A DNA stretch of 64,000 bases, taken from assembly GCF_024198215.1 (NCBI RefSeq), contig NZ_JAKCFA010000006.1, forward strand, positions 310,001 to 374,000, written 5' to 3'. Below, one piece after another: positions 1 to 7,485 of this stretch (position 1 is its first letter; each line of letters starts with the position of its first letter). This stretch comes from Myxococcus qinghaiensis. GTDB lineage: Bacteria > Myxococcota > Myxococcia > Myxococcales > Myxococcaceae. Below the pieces are notes generated by a model, which ran no database searches, was not told the DNA's origin, and was given only the letters and a program-made list of their open reading frames with translations. The position numbers and the translations under genes were made by a program.

Positions 1-26
1 AAATAGCGCGAAAGGTCGATGGCCAT
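1..26 (-). CDS. 5' end of next T3SS gene, probably ATPase SctN (partial)
   Basis: Only the first eight codons and part of a ninth lie in the window, reading MAIDLSRY and then running off the left edge. An AGGA ribosome-binding site lies about eight bases upstream, and the start follows the SctL stop by only 19 bases, so it is the next gene of the same operon. In type III clusters the gene after sctL is usually sctN, the export ATPase that SctL binds. That assignment rests on synteny alone, because the visible residues are too few to show a Walker motif. Confidence 0.5.
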
Positions 27-45
27 GGACGTGGTCCTGTCCCGG

Positions 46-720
46 CTAGGCCGGGCCTTCCTTCGGGCCGTTCTGGTCTGGCAGCAGCACGTTCTGGAGC
101 ATCTCCAGTTGCGTGGGCAGCTGGGCATCCACGGTGCCGAACTCCGTCTGGACGATGCAGCCCACCGGAGCCACCTCCGGGTCCTCCTTGATGGCCAGGT
201 CCACCGCGCGGCCGATGAGCTCCATCAGCACGGGCTTCTTGGCGCGCAGCACGGCGGCGGTCTTCGGGTGCACGCGCAGCGTCATGGCGCGGGCGCTGCG
301 CAGGTTGTCGATGGCGGACGCGCACAGCTCCAGCATCAGGTCCGGGTCCTTCTCCAGGCTCCGGCCGATGATCTTCTCGCCCACGCGCAGCCCCAGGGCG
401 ATGATGTCCTTCTCGTAGGTGCCCAGGAGCTCCCCGGCCTGCATCTTCGCGCGGAGGATGATCTCCGTGGCCTGGGCCAGCCCTTCCTGGCGCCCCTGCT
501 CCCGCGTCTTCACTAGCAGCTCTTCGCGCTCGCGCTGGGCCTCCGCCAGGATGCGCTCCTTCTCGCGGTGCGCCTCCTCCAGGATGCCTTGGGCTCCCTG
601 GCGCGCCTCGAAGACCTCGGCGTTCATCACTCCCGCGCGAGGAGGCCGCAGCATCGGCCGCTCCGACACGAGAGACGGCTCCGCCGTCCCGTCACCCTTG
701 ATCACCTTGCCGATCGCCAT
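46..720 (-). CDS. sctL: Type III secretion stator protein SctL (YscL/HrpE/FliH family)
   Basis: This 224-residue cytoplasmic protein matches the FliH/YscL family, the peripheral stalk that links the export ATPase SctN to the sorting platform. Residues 35-85 form a long charged helix rich in E, R and K (EEAHREKERILAEAQRERE), typical of the family's coiled N-terminal arm. The C-terminal half (about 95-210) is the compact V-ATPase-E-like domain, including VGCIVQTEFGTVDAQLPTQL near the end, a segment well conserved in SctL. AAGGAG sits just upstream of the ATG. The gene follows the SctK-position gene by 24 bases and precedes the putative sctN by 19, so it is an internal cistron of the operon. Confidence 0.88.
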   Translation of the reverse strand: MAIGKVIKGDGTAEPSLVSERPMLRPPRAGVMNAEVFEARQGAQGILEEAHREKERILAEAQREREELLVKTREQGRQEGLAQATEIILRAKMQAGELLGTYEKDIIALGLRVGEKIIGRSLEKDPDLMLELCASAIDNLRSARAMTLRVHPKTAAVLRAKKPVLMELIGRAVDLAIKEDPEVAPVGCIVQTEFGTVDAQLPTQLEMLQNVLLPDQNGPKEGPA

Positions 721-744
721 GCGCCGCTCCTTGCGGGCCGGATG

Positions 745-3006
745 CTAGCGCGTTCCGCCGCGCGGTCCACGCCCGCCGGAGCCCGGAGGCACCGGCTTGT
801 CCGTATCCGACGGCGAGCGAGGTCGGCGCTGCACCGACGTGCCCTCCTCCCGACCCCCCGGCCGCGGCGCCCCCGCGGGAGGGCTCGCTCGCCCGGCGAG
901 CACTCGAGGGGACCGCTCCTGCTGGCCTCCACCCTCGCGAGCCGGGTCCGGACGCACCGCCTTGACGCTCACCGACGAGCGCGAGCGAAACACCCGAGAG
1001 CCCTCCGGGTCCTCGCGAGGCGGCGCGGCATCGGCGCGAGGCCTCACGCGGGAGGAACGGGACAGCTCCTCGGGAGGACGCTGCACGCGAGAGGACTCAC
1101 CCGCGGGACCTACCCGCGAGCCGTCCCCCGCAGGGCCTACCCGCGAGCCGTCCCCAGCGGGGCCCACCCGCGAGCCATCCGCCGCGCGCCCCACGCGAGA
1201 GCCGTCCGAGGCCGGGCCCACCCGCGAGCCGTCCGCCGCGCGCCCCACTCGTGAACCATCCGAGGCCGGGCCCACCCGCGAAGCCTCCGCCGAGCGGCCC
1301 ACCCGAGAACCATCCGAGGCCGGGCCCACCCGAGAGGCGTCCGCCGAGCGGCCCACCCGAGAACCGTCCGAGGCCGGGTCCACCCGAGAACCCTCTTCGG
1401 CGGAGCTCACCCGCGAGCGCTCCCGCATGGGGGGCGCCTCGGCCTCGCTCCCAGGTGTCACCGGCCGAGGCCGGGGGCCTCCCAGGCCCAGACGCGAGGG
1501 CGGAGGACCGATGCGAGCGCCCTCCGGGTCCGGCCTCGAGGGACGACCCGGCCGGGGCTCGGGCCCTCCTGGCTCACGACCCGCTCCCGCTGACGTGCCC
1601 TCTCGACGCGGGGCGCCCGGTGCGGCGGGGTCTCGACGCGGGGGAACGCGATGGACCGAGGAGCCATCCGCCGCGCCCTCCTTGGGACGCGAGACACGGG
1701 AAGGATCCCGCTCCCGGCTGGACATGGCGCCCGCGCTCCTCGCGGCGCGCTCTGCCATGAAGTCGCGCTTCACCGCGGGCTCGGCGCCAGGGGGCCGACG
1801 GGTGGCGGTGCCCGGCTTGCCCGGCTCGCGAGCCACGCCCGTGCCCTCCCGAGGCGGACCCACGGGCTCCCGGTGCACGGCGGAACCACCCGCCTCACGA
1901 GGCACCGGCGCGGCTTCACGGGGCGGCGCGGGCTCGCGAGACGCTTCCACTGGCGCTTCACGGGGAGGGGCCTCACGCGCCGCGGCGGAGGCGGCGGCCT
2001 TGCGCGCACCCGGCGGGGGCGGCAGCACGGCGGACTGACGCGGCGGCGGCGGGGTCGCCAGGCGCACGGGGCGCTCGATGAGGCCCCGGGTGGCCAGCCG
2101 CTCCAGGTCCATGACGATGTCCGTGCGGCCACCATCGCCGCGCGCGGTGGGACGGATGCGCTCCTCGCGCACCCACTTCGCCACCAGGCTGCCGAACTCA
2201 CCCCGGTACTTCTCCAGCATGCGCGCGGCGAACTCCGGCGACTGGGCCACGCACGCGCGCGCCAGCCGCTGGACTCCCGCGCTGCGGATGGAGCCCGCCG
2301 GGTTCTTCAAGCCGTCGTGTATCTCCAGTTGGGCGCGGGCGTCCTCCTCCGGGAGCTTGCGCGGCGCATTGGCCGCCACGGACTTGCTGGCCAGCAGCTT
2401 CAGGTCCGGAGGCAGGGCCTCCAGCAGCGTCTCCCGCTCCGCGTCGGGGAGCCCCGCCAGGGCCGGGCCCAGCACGCGCGCACCCAGCCTGTCGCTCACC
2501 GTGAGCAGCTCTCGCTGCTGGAGCATGAGCACGTCGGAGAACTTGAAGCCCGCCGACTGCGAGGCGCTCGACTCCCGCGCCAGCGCCTCCTCCAGCTGCC
2601 ACCGGACGATGTCCAGGACCTGAGGCCGCACCTCGCGGGTCAGCTTCACGCGAGACGGCGGCAGGTGCACCCGCACTGCCTCCGCCATCGCGGAGGGCAG
2701 CGCGCGCAGGACAATCTCCATCAGGGCCCCCCGCTCGCGTTGCAGCAGCGCGGCCAGCCGCTCCGGCTCCGCGGTCCACAGCTGGCCGCGCCGGTCCTTC
2801 ACCAGCCGCTTGATCTCCTGCACCAGCGCGGGGATGCGCTTGTCGCGGGGGATCTGCAGGATCTCCTGCGCGCGGTGGCGCAACAGCTCACCTTCCTCCG
2901 TCGGGAGGTGCTCCATCGCCCCCAAGCTCTCCTGGCCGCCGAAGGTGACGGCGGTCAGGAGCAACATGCTCTGACGCTTGTTGAGCGAGGTGAAGAACGA
3001 GTCCAA
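745..3006 (-). CDS. T3SS-cluster protein in SctK position with long repetitive tail
   Basis: This 753-residue protein lies between sctJ and sctL, where sctK (sorting-platform adaptor) normally sits. Residues 1 to about 300 are helical and look folded, with short VTFGG and LLRHRAQEILQIP stretches recalling FliG/SctK-like armadillo helices; that resemblance is weak and by eye only. From about 310 to the end the protein is Pro/Arg/Glu/Ser-rich and surely disordered. It contains about thirteen copies of a nine-residue unit of the type DGSRVGPAS. Usual SctK proteins are about 200-260 residues, so the tail is a large extra. The predicted start is TTG (codon at 3004-3006) with AGGTGA just upstream; an ATG 13 codons further in is the alternative. 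Membership of the operon is sure, the SctK identity is inferred. Confidence 0.7.
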   Translation of the reverse strand: MDSFFTSLNKRQSMLLLTAVTFGGQESLGAMEHLPTEEGELLRHRAQEILQIPRDKRIPALVQEIKRLVKDRRGQLWTAEPERLAALLQRERGALMEIVLRALPSAMAEAVRVHLPPSRVKLTREVRPQVLDIVRWQLEEALARESSASQSAGFKFSDVLMLQQRELLTVSDRLGARVLGPALAGLPDAERETLLEALPPDLKLLASKSVAANAPRKLPEEDARAQLEIHDGLKNPAGSIRSAGVQRLARACVAQSPEFAARMLEKYRGEFGSLVAKWVREERIRPTARGDGGRTDIVMDLERLATRGLIERPVRLATPPPPRQSAVLPPPPGARKAAASAAAREAPPREAPVEASREPAPPREAAPVPREAGGSAVHREPVGPPREGTGVAREPGKPGTATRRPPGAEPAVKRDFMAERAARSAGAMSSRERDPSRVSRPKEGAADGSSVHRVPPRRDPAAPGAPRREGTSAGAGREPGGPEPRPGRPSRPDPEGARIGPPPSRLGLGGPRPRPVTPGSEAEAPPMRERSRVSSAEEGSRVDPASDGSRVGRSADASRVGPASDGSRVGRSAEASRVGPASDGSRVGRAADGSRVGPASDGSRVGRAADGSRVGPAGDGSRVGPAGDGSRVGPAGESSRVQRPPEELSRSSRVRPRADAAPPREDPEGSRVFRSRSSVSVKAVRPDPAREGGGQQERSPRVLAGRASPPAGAPRPGGREEGTSVQRRPRSPSDTDKPVPPGSGGRGPRGGTR
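1083..1433 (-). repeat. 27-bp coding tandem repeats in the SctK-position gene
   Basis: About thirteen direct repeats of 27 bases encode nine-residue units built on (D/E)(G/A)SRVG(P/R)(A/S)(S/A/G). Units ending PAS and units ending RSA or RAA alternate along most of the array, so the higher-order period is 54 bases, followed by three near-identical GPAG units. The array stays in frame and lies within the disordered tail. It is a coding minisatellite, not a CRISPR. Confidence 0.9.
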
Positions 3007-3081
3007 ACGTCACCTCGCGGGCCCCACCGACGCCCGCTGGGAGAAAGGAGGCGCCCCCCTCTCGGCAGGGGCGCGAAGGCG

Positions 3082-3894
3082 TCAGGCCTCGGGCGGACGG
3101 ACGCGGGGACGGGAGCCGCGCGCGGCGGGAGCGCCACCGGGAGCACGCATGAACGACCAGCCCGTCAGTCCCATCATCCCCAGGATGAGCACGAAGGCCC
3201 CCACCAGCATCATCTTGAACTGGCTGGCGCTGGAGGCCGTCATCCGCAACCCCAGCACGTCCTGCTGCCGGTTCTCGTCCGTCTTCTCCGCCTTGGGGCC
3301 CTGCGCCGCCGTCATCAGCACCGTCACCGCCTCCGGCCGCATCTCCGGCACGGCCGTGGCCACGAAGGCCTTCACCGCGGCGACTTCAATGGGCGCCTTG
3401 CCGCCCTCGACGATGCGGTACTTGATGAACACCGACGCGGACGGCATCGGCTTGTTCTCCGGCTGCGTCAGGTCGTTGTTCTCCGGCACGCTGACGATGG
3501 CGCGCGCTTCCAGCACGCCGTCGATTTGATTGAGCGCGTTGGAGACCTCGCCCGCCATGGCCTTGAGGAGCATGGCGCGCTCCTCCGTGGCGGTGGGCAC
3601 CATGCTTCCCTTGGCGAAGTGCGACAGCCCCTTCTCCACGGGCCTGGGCAGCGAGTTGAGCTTGAGCAACTCCGCGGCCTCGGCGGCGTCCGTCTTGGGC
3701 ACGGTGATCATGAACCGCACCTCGTTGCCGCCTTCCTCCTTCTCCTTCTTCGCGTTGATGCCGTTCTTGCTGAGCAGGACGTAGATTTCGTTGGCGTCCG
3801 CTTCACTCAGCTCATGCTGCAGCTCGATGTGACATCCCGTCACGAGCACGAGGGCGAGGAGCGGGGCGGCGAACGCATGCGGTCGGCGAATCAT
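3082..3894 (-). CDS. sctJ: Type III secretion inner-ring lipoprotein SctJ (YscJ/FliF family)
   Basis: This 270-residue lipoprotein forms the periplasmic side of the inner-membrane ring of the injectisome base. It has a lipoprotein signal with Cys21 in LVLVTGC, followed by the YscJ signature ELSEADANEIYVLLSKNGI. The two ring-building subdomains follow (about 25-95 and 110-200, with LNQIDGVLEARAIVSVP). A C-terminal transmembrane helix lies at about 225-248 (MMLVGAFVLILGMMGLTG), and the tail is short and basic. The order lipid anchor, two domains, C-terminal helix is diagnostic of SctJ. The start chosen is the ATG at 3892-3894 that opens the signal peptide; a longer reading frame upstream lacks family sequence. 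It lies between sctI and the SctK-position gene. Confidence 0.95.
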   Translation of the reverse strand: MIRRPHAFAAPLLALVLVTGCHIELQHELSEADANEIYVLLSKNGINAKKEKEEGGNEVRFMITVPKTDAAEAAELLKLNSLPRPVEKGLSHFAKGSMVPTATEERAMLLKAMAGEVSNALNQIDGVLEARAIVSVPENNDLTQPENKPMPSASVFIKYRIVEGGKAPIEVAAVKAFVATAVPEMRPEAVTVLMTAAQGPKAEKTDENRQQDVLGLRMTASSASQFKMMLVGAFVLILGMMGLTGWSFMRAPGGAPAARGSRPRVRPPEA

Positions 3895-4000
3895 GGGCGG
3901 GAGTGAGCTTACCTGGGCCTCGGAAAACGCGGAAGGGCGCCCCCTCCAACTCGGAGAGGCCGCCCTTCGACCAAGCGCCACCGAGGACGGTGGATGGAAA

Positions 4001-4561
4001 TCAGACCTGCGTCTTGACGACGTCCTTGAGGCCGGTGGTGGCCTTCTCGACCACCTTGCTCGTCAGGTCCAACTGCTGGGTGTACTGATACATCGACGCC
4101 TGGAGCGAGAGCAGCTCGGCGTTGGAGAACTGCTTGCCGCTGGAGGCCTGGGAGATGATCTTCTCCAGGTTGCCCTGGCCCTTCTCCAGGTCGCCAATCA
4201 CCTGCGTCATCATGTCGGAGGCCTTGCCCGTCTTGCCCGTCTCCGTCTTCGCGGCGACCGGCTCCGCGGCCTTCGCGGAGACAGGCTGGGTGGCGGTGGC
4301 GCTGACCTTGTTCAGGGCCGCCTTCTCCGTCTTGTTGACGGTCTCCACCTGACGCACGGCGTCCGTCTTCTGGGTCGCCTGCGCCGCCTGGGCCTTGTTC
4401 ACGCCCTGGGCCGCGTCCACCTGGCCGGCGCCCTGCGCCTTGTCAGCGAGAACTCCGTCGAACTTCGACGCTCCCGCCTTGTTCGTCTGCTGGACGCCCT
4501 GATCCTGCAGCTTTTGCTGCGCCACCTGTGCCGCGGAGATGCCCGCCATCGGACCCGCCAT
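4001..4561 (-). CDS. sctI: Type III secretion inner rod protein SctI (YscI/HrpB family)
   Basis: This is a 186-residue exported rod subunit. The last 40 residues (LLSLQASMYQYTQQLDLTSK, then VVEKATTGLKDVVKTQV) are the hallmark YscI/HrpB C-terminal helix that packs into the rod. The first 110 residues are low-complexity Ala/Lys/Thr/Val, as expected of an unfolded early secretion substrate, and are longer than in YscI (about 115 residues in all). A strong AAGGAGG precedes the ATG at 4559-4561, which favours this start over the one six codons upstream. The first 119 bases overlap the 3' end of the sigma-factor gene in another frame, so translation of the two is probably coupled. Confidence 0.88.
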   Translation of the reverse strand: MAGPMAGISAAQVAQQKLQDQGVQQTNKAGASKFDGVLADKAQGAGQVDAAQGVNKAQAAQATQKTDAVRQVETVNKTEKAALNKVSATATQPVSAKAAEPVAAKTETGKTGKASDMMTQVIGDLEKGQGNLEKIISQASSGKQFSNAELLSLQASMYQYTQQLDLTSKVVEKATTGLKDVVKTQV

Positions 4562-5279
4562 GTGACAGCCTCCTTGCATCCGTCGAGGTAGGGGGAAGTT
4601 CCTCCTCCTCGTTCAAGAGTTCCTTGAGGCGGTCGATGGCCCGCGCATGAAGCCGCGACGCCCAGCTCTTCGACTGCCCGATTTCCGACCCCGCCTCTTC
4701 CAGCGTCCTGCCCTGGAAGTAGTACCCCTGAAGAAGCTTTCGCTCCTTCTCCGGGAGCTTCTCTATCGCCGCCCGCACCCGCGTCTTCAGCTGCTCCTGC
4801 TCCAGCCGGACGTCCACCGGCAGCGACTCGTCGGTGTACCCGCCGTTGTCGGCCCCCTCCAGACTGGAGGCGAACACCATCGCCAAGCCCTGCACAGCAT
4901 CCGAGATGTCACTGACATCATCGTCGAATGAGCTGCCCCGGTTGCTTGAGCCCGACTCTCGGTCCGACAAATTGCCGAGATACGCCGCCGCCCGCTCGCC
5001 CACATACGCGTTGCGGGCGTCAGAGCCCCTCAACACCCCCATCTTCCTCAAGCCGTCGAAGATGGCGCCCTTGATGCGGTAGTGGGCAAAGGTGAGGAAG
5101 TTGGCTCCCACCTTCGGGTCGAATCGTTCAGCGGCCTCCAGCAGTCCTATCTGTCCGTACGCCACCAGCTCATCCAGTTCGAGCTGGGCGTTGAACTGCT
5201 TGCGCACGGTCGCGGCGAGCGACCGAACGTAGGGGCCGTACTTGGTGAGGATGGCCTTCCTGTCTTCGCCCAGTGGCAA
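4443..5279 (-). CDS. FliA-like RNA polymerase sigma factor inside the T3SS operon
   Basis: This 278-residue sigma-70 family protein is of the FliA/SigB-like group. Residues 14-80 contain region 2, including LELDELVAYGQIGLLEAAER and FLTFAHYRIKGAIFDGLRKM, which closely match FliA region 2. Residues 172-222 contain region 4 (LPEKERKLLQGYYFQGRTL then EEAGSEIGQSKSWASRLHAR) with its helix-turn-helix. A Ser/Asp-rich spacer between them replaces a clear region 3. The last roughly 40 residues are out-of-frame readthrough of the sctI start region and look non-structured. FliA directs late flagellar genes; no flagellar gene is seen here, so this factor probably serves the secretion system or its effectors. 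It starts 8 bases downstream of the preceding gene's stop. Confidence 0.88.
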   Translation of the reverse strand: MPLGEDRKAILTKYGPYVRSLAATVRKQFNAQLELDELVAYGQIGLLEAAERFDPKVGANFLTFAHYRIKGAIFDGLRKMGVLRGSDARNAYVGERAAAYLGNLSDRESGSSNRGSSFDDDVSDISDAVQGLAMVFASSLEGADNGGYTDESLPVDVRLEQEQLKTRVRAAIEKLPEKERKLLQGYYFQGRTLEEAGSEIGQSKSWASRLHARAIDRLKELLNEEEELPPTSTDARRLSHGGSDGGHLRGTGGAAKAAGSGRPADEQGGSVEVRRSSR

Positions 5280-5286
5280 GCGCTGC

Positions 5287-5682
5287 TCACTCGGCCTTGG
5301 ACCACAGCCGCTCGAGTACCTGGTTCAGCCTCGGGTCATCCTGCAGTGCGTCCGCGATCTTCGTGGTGAGGGAGGAGGACTTCATTCGCAGCTTCTCCTT
5401 CAGGACTTCTGCGACCAACGCCCGGGTCGCCTCTTCCTTGCTCTTGAAGCCCCCGTTCTTCAATCCGCGGGCAATGGCCATCGCCTGAGCGGCGACCGGA
5501 TCCGCGGCCTGGGGGCCCTGGACGTTGCTGGAGCCTACCAGACCCGAAACGCCAACAAGAGACTCCGCCTTGTCCACCTTGGCGCCAAAAGCCGTGCCAC
5601 CCGTGGGCGCCGCGGACGACGCCCCCTTCGCGCCACCGGCGCGCCCCTTCCCACCACCGCGTCCAACGCCACCGACAGCCAT
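5287..5682 (-). CDS. Small T3SS-operon protein in the SctH position, unknown function
   Basis: This 131-residue protein has a Gly/Ala-rich, basic N-terminus (about 1-45) and a folded, mainly helical C-terminal half (about 60-131) ending in LNQVLERLWSKAE. AGGAGGGG lies directly upstream of the ATG at 5680-5682, which fixes the start; a longer upstream frame is Arg-rich and overlaps the TPR gene. The gene lies between the TPR protein and the sigma factor, with gaps of 22 and 7 bases. In Yersinia the gene after the TPR chaperone yscG is yscH (the secreted YopR). Apart from position I see no clear resemblance, so the function stays open. Confidence 0.75.
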   Translation of the reverse strand: MAVGGVGRGGGKGRAGGAKGASSAAPTGGTAFGAKVDKAESLVGVSGLVGSSNVQGPQAADPVAAQAMAIARGLKNGGFKSKEEATRALVAEVLKEKLRMKSSSLTTKIADALQDDPRLNQVLERLWSKAE

Positions 5683-5704
5683 GGGCGAAGCTCCCCTCCT
5701 GCCT

Positions 5705-6139
5705 CTACTTCTTCGCGGGAGGCAGGACTCCCGCTTCCTTCGCCTGGAGGAGCGCCTGCGCCAGACGGGCCCCGTCACCTTCGGGCTCCAGGTCGATGGC
5801 GGCCTTGAGCTCCTTGAGCGCCTCCGGCACCTTGCCCAGGAACAGGAGCGCCTCGCCCACGTGCGCGCGCGGCAGGGACGCCTGGGGCGCCAGTCGCTGC
5901 GCGGAGCGGTAGGCCTGCAGCGCCTTGTCGTGACGGCCCTGCGCGAACTCCACGGCGCCCAGGCCCAGCTGCGGAACCTCGCTCTTGGGCATCAGCGCCG
6001 CGGCGCCGGAGAAGATCTCCTTCGCCTTGTCGAACTGCCCCATGTCCAGCCACAGATAGCCGGCCTCCAGCAACACCATGGCCTGCTGGCGCCCCAAGGG
6101 GACCAGGCTGTTCGAGATCTCCGAGACGCTCTCCGCCAT
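5705..6139 (-). CDS. TPR protein, probable SctG-type needle chaperone
   Basis: This 144-residue protein consists of about three tetratricopeptide repeats. The pattern is visible in AGYLWLDMGQFDKAKEIFSG (about 26-45), LGLGAVEFAQGRHDKALQAY (about 58-77) and HVGEALLFLGKVPEALKELK (about 92-111). Small all-TPR proteins of this length in type III operons are class II or III chaperones, such as YscG/PscG, which caps the needle subunit, or SycD/LcrH for translocators. The position directly after the SctF-position gene and four genes before sctJ mirrors yscG in Yersinia. AAGGAAGAG is upstream of the ATG. It could be a SycD-type translocator chaperone instead, but no translocator gene is visible. Confidence 0.8.
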   Translation of the reverse strand: MAESVSEISNSLVPLGRQQAMVLLEAGYLWLDMGQFDKAKEIFSGAAALMPKSEVPQLGLGAVEFAQGRHDKALQAYRSAQRLAPQASLPRAHVGEALLFLGKVPEALKELKAAIDLEPEGDGARLAQALLQAKEAGVLPPAKK

Positions 6140-6229
6140 GGACTTCGCTCTTCCTTTCCTGGTCCGGCCTGGAGGGAAGCGGCGCCGCCTCCCTCCCCTC
6201 CGGACTTCCGCCCGCCACGCCCCGAGGGC

Positions 6230-6796
6230 TTAGCGGACGTTGCTGATGGAGTTCTTGATGCAATCGTGCCGCGACTTCATCACGTTGGAAATGGCCGTGA
6301 AGGTCTGCGACTCCTGCTGGATGGCCGCCTGCAGGTTCAGCAGCTTGGAGTTCTCCGCCGCCATCTGGTTCAGCGAGAAATTGCCGCCGACGGTGTCCGA
6401 CGTGCTGGTGCCGAGCGCGCCCGTGCCGGGACCCGCCACGCCACCACCGACGCCACCCGCCACGCCGCCGATGCCGGCCGCGACGCCGCCACCCATGGAG
6501 GGGGCCACCGTGCCGCCGCCCATGCCCACCGCGGTGCTCATCACGCCCGCGTAGGGCGCGCTGCCGGAGCCCGAGTTGTTGGACAGGGTGTGAACCGAGG
6601 AGACCGCCGCGGACACAATCTGACCGCCCGGAATCATGCCCGCCACCGCGCCGACGCCCGTGCCCACGGCGCCCGCCGCGCTGTTGAGGCCGTTCTGAAG
6701 CCGCGCGCCAAAGCCCGTGTTCGGGGTCTGCCGCGCCGTCGTGACGTTGGTCGAGAGCCGGACGCCAGGACCCATCATGTTGTCGATCTTCGCCAT
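6230..6796 (-). CDS. Gly-rich T3SS-operon protein in SctF (needle) position
   Basis: This is a 188-residue protein. Residues 1-40 are polar. Residues 40-135 are an unusual run rich in Gly, Ala, Val and Ser (for example GGVAAGIGGVAGGVGGG), with no signal peptide or long uninterrupted hydrophobic helix. Residues 140-188 are a polar helix (LNLQAAIQQESQTFTAISNV followed by MKSRHDCIKNSISNVR). A single C-terminal helix of this size with terminal hydrophobics is seen in needle and rod subunits (SctF, SctI), though SctF is normally about 80 residues. GGAGG lies five bases before the ATG. Location between a 93-residue gene and a TPR gene matches yscE-yscF-yscG. Candidate needle, filament or secreted substrate; no identity by motif. 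Confidence 0.75.
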   Translation of the reverse strand: MAKIDNMMGPGVRLSTNVTTARQTPNTGFGARLQNGLNSAAGAVGTGVGAVAGMIPGGQIVSAAVSSVHTLSNNSGSGSAPYAGVMSTAVGMGGGTVAPSMGGGVAAGIGGVAGGVGGGVAGPGTGALGTSTSDTVGGNFSLNQMAAENSKLLNLQAAIQQESQTFTAISNVMKSRHDCIKNSISNVR

Positions 6797-6928
6797 TTCA
6801 TCCTCCAGGCGCTGCGAGAAAAAGACAGAGCTCCCGGATGATCCAGTGCTCTTTCCCTGATTATCGTCCCGTCCCTCCGCCAGTTGCCTGCCCGTGGCGA
6901 AAAACCGCGACGACTCAGGAAAACCCCG

Positions 6929-7210
6929 TCATTTCCGGCCCTTGGAACCCTTCGATTCGGCGATCAGCCGCTCGCGGGTATCCACCAGCAATTCCAGCAG
7001 CTGCTCGGCGTGGGTGAGCGCGGCCTGGGCCTTCTTGCCGACCTCCACCTTGGGCCCCTTGAGGGCGGCCAGGCTGTCCTTCAGCGGATCGAACAGCGCC
7101 CGGACGTCCTCCGCGGGGGTCGCCTCGAGCAGCGACTCGATTGCGGGGTACGAGGGCACGGGAAGCTCCTGGGCCGAGGGGGGAGCGGACGGCTTGGCGG
7201 ACGGGGGCAT
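6929..7210 (-). CDS. Small T3SS-operon protein in SctE position, possible co-chaperone
   Basis: This 93-residue acidic-then-basic helical protein is the first gene of the visible operon. After a Pro/Ser-rich start it has two amphipathic helices (about 23-50, and about 55-85 with AQAALTHAEQLLELLVDTRE) and a Lys/Gly/Ser tail. YscE/PscE, the small partner of the TPR needle chaperone YscG, is about 66-70 residues and made of two helices, so size, fold type and position fit an E-type co-chaperone. Direct sequence similarity cannot be judged here. AGGAGA precedes the ATG. The 132 bases between it and the next gene are non-coding. Confidence 0.65.
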   Translation of the reverse strand: MPPSAKPSAPPSAQELPVPSYPAIESLLEATPAEDVRALFDPLKDSLAALKGPKVEVGKKAQAALTHAEQLLELLVDTRERLIAESKGSKGRK

Positions 7211-7485
7211 CGCGGAGGGGGTCTCCTGTCGGGCCAGCGGCCGGAGGGCCGATGGACGCTTGCCGGCGTGACGCTAGGGGAAAAGCCCGCCCGGCCACAA
7301 GCCATCAGAGGTCTGCCCTCGGGTCCACCCTGCCCTGGCCCCACCGGCAGGGGAGGGACCGGGCACGCGCCGACCTTGCCCCCCCAGCCCTGTCTCCTTC
7401 CACCGTCGCACCTAGCTTTTGGAACAGCGGGGGGACCGACGCACCACGCACACCCCTCCGTCGCACTCACACAGGAGATTCTCCC
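7211..7485. promoter_or_regulatory. Divergent intergenic region between T3SS operon and secreted protein gene
   Basis: This 275-base stretch must hold the promoters for the type III operon (leftward) and the secreted protein gene (rightward). I see an ACAGGAGA ribosome-binding site before the rightward ATG at 7486. No convincing sigma-70, sigma-54 or FliA-type (TAAA with GCCGATAA) promoter was found by eye on either strand. Confidence 0.4.

Noticed and set aside
1083..1433. Regular short repeats resembling a CRISPR array
   Set aside because: Period of 27 bp with no unique spacers, all in frame within a protein; a coding minisatellite.
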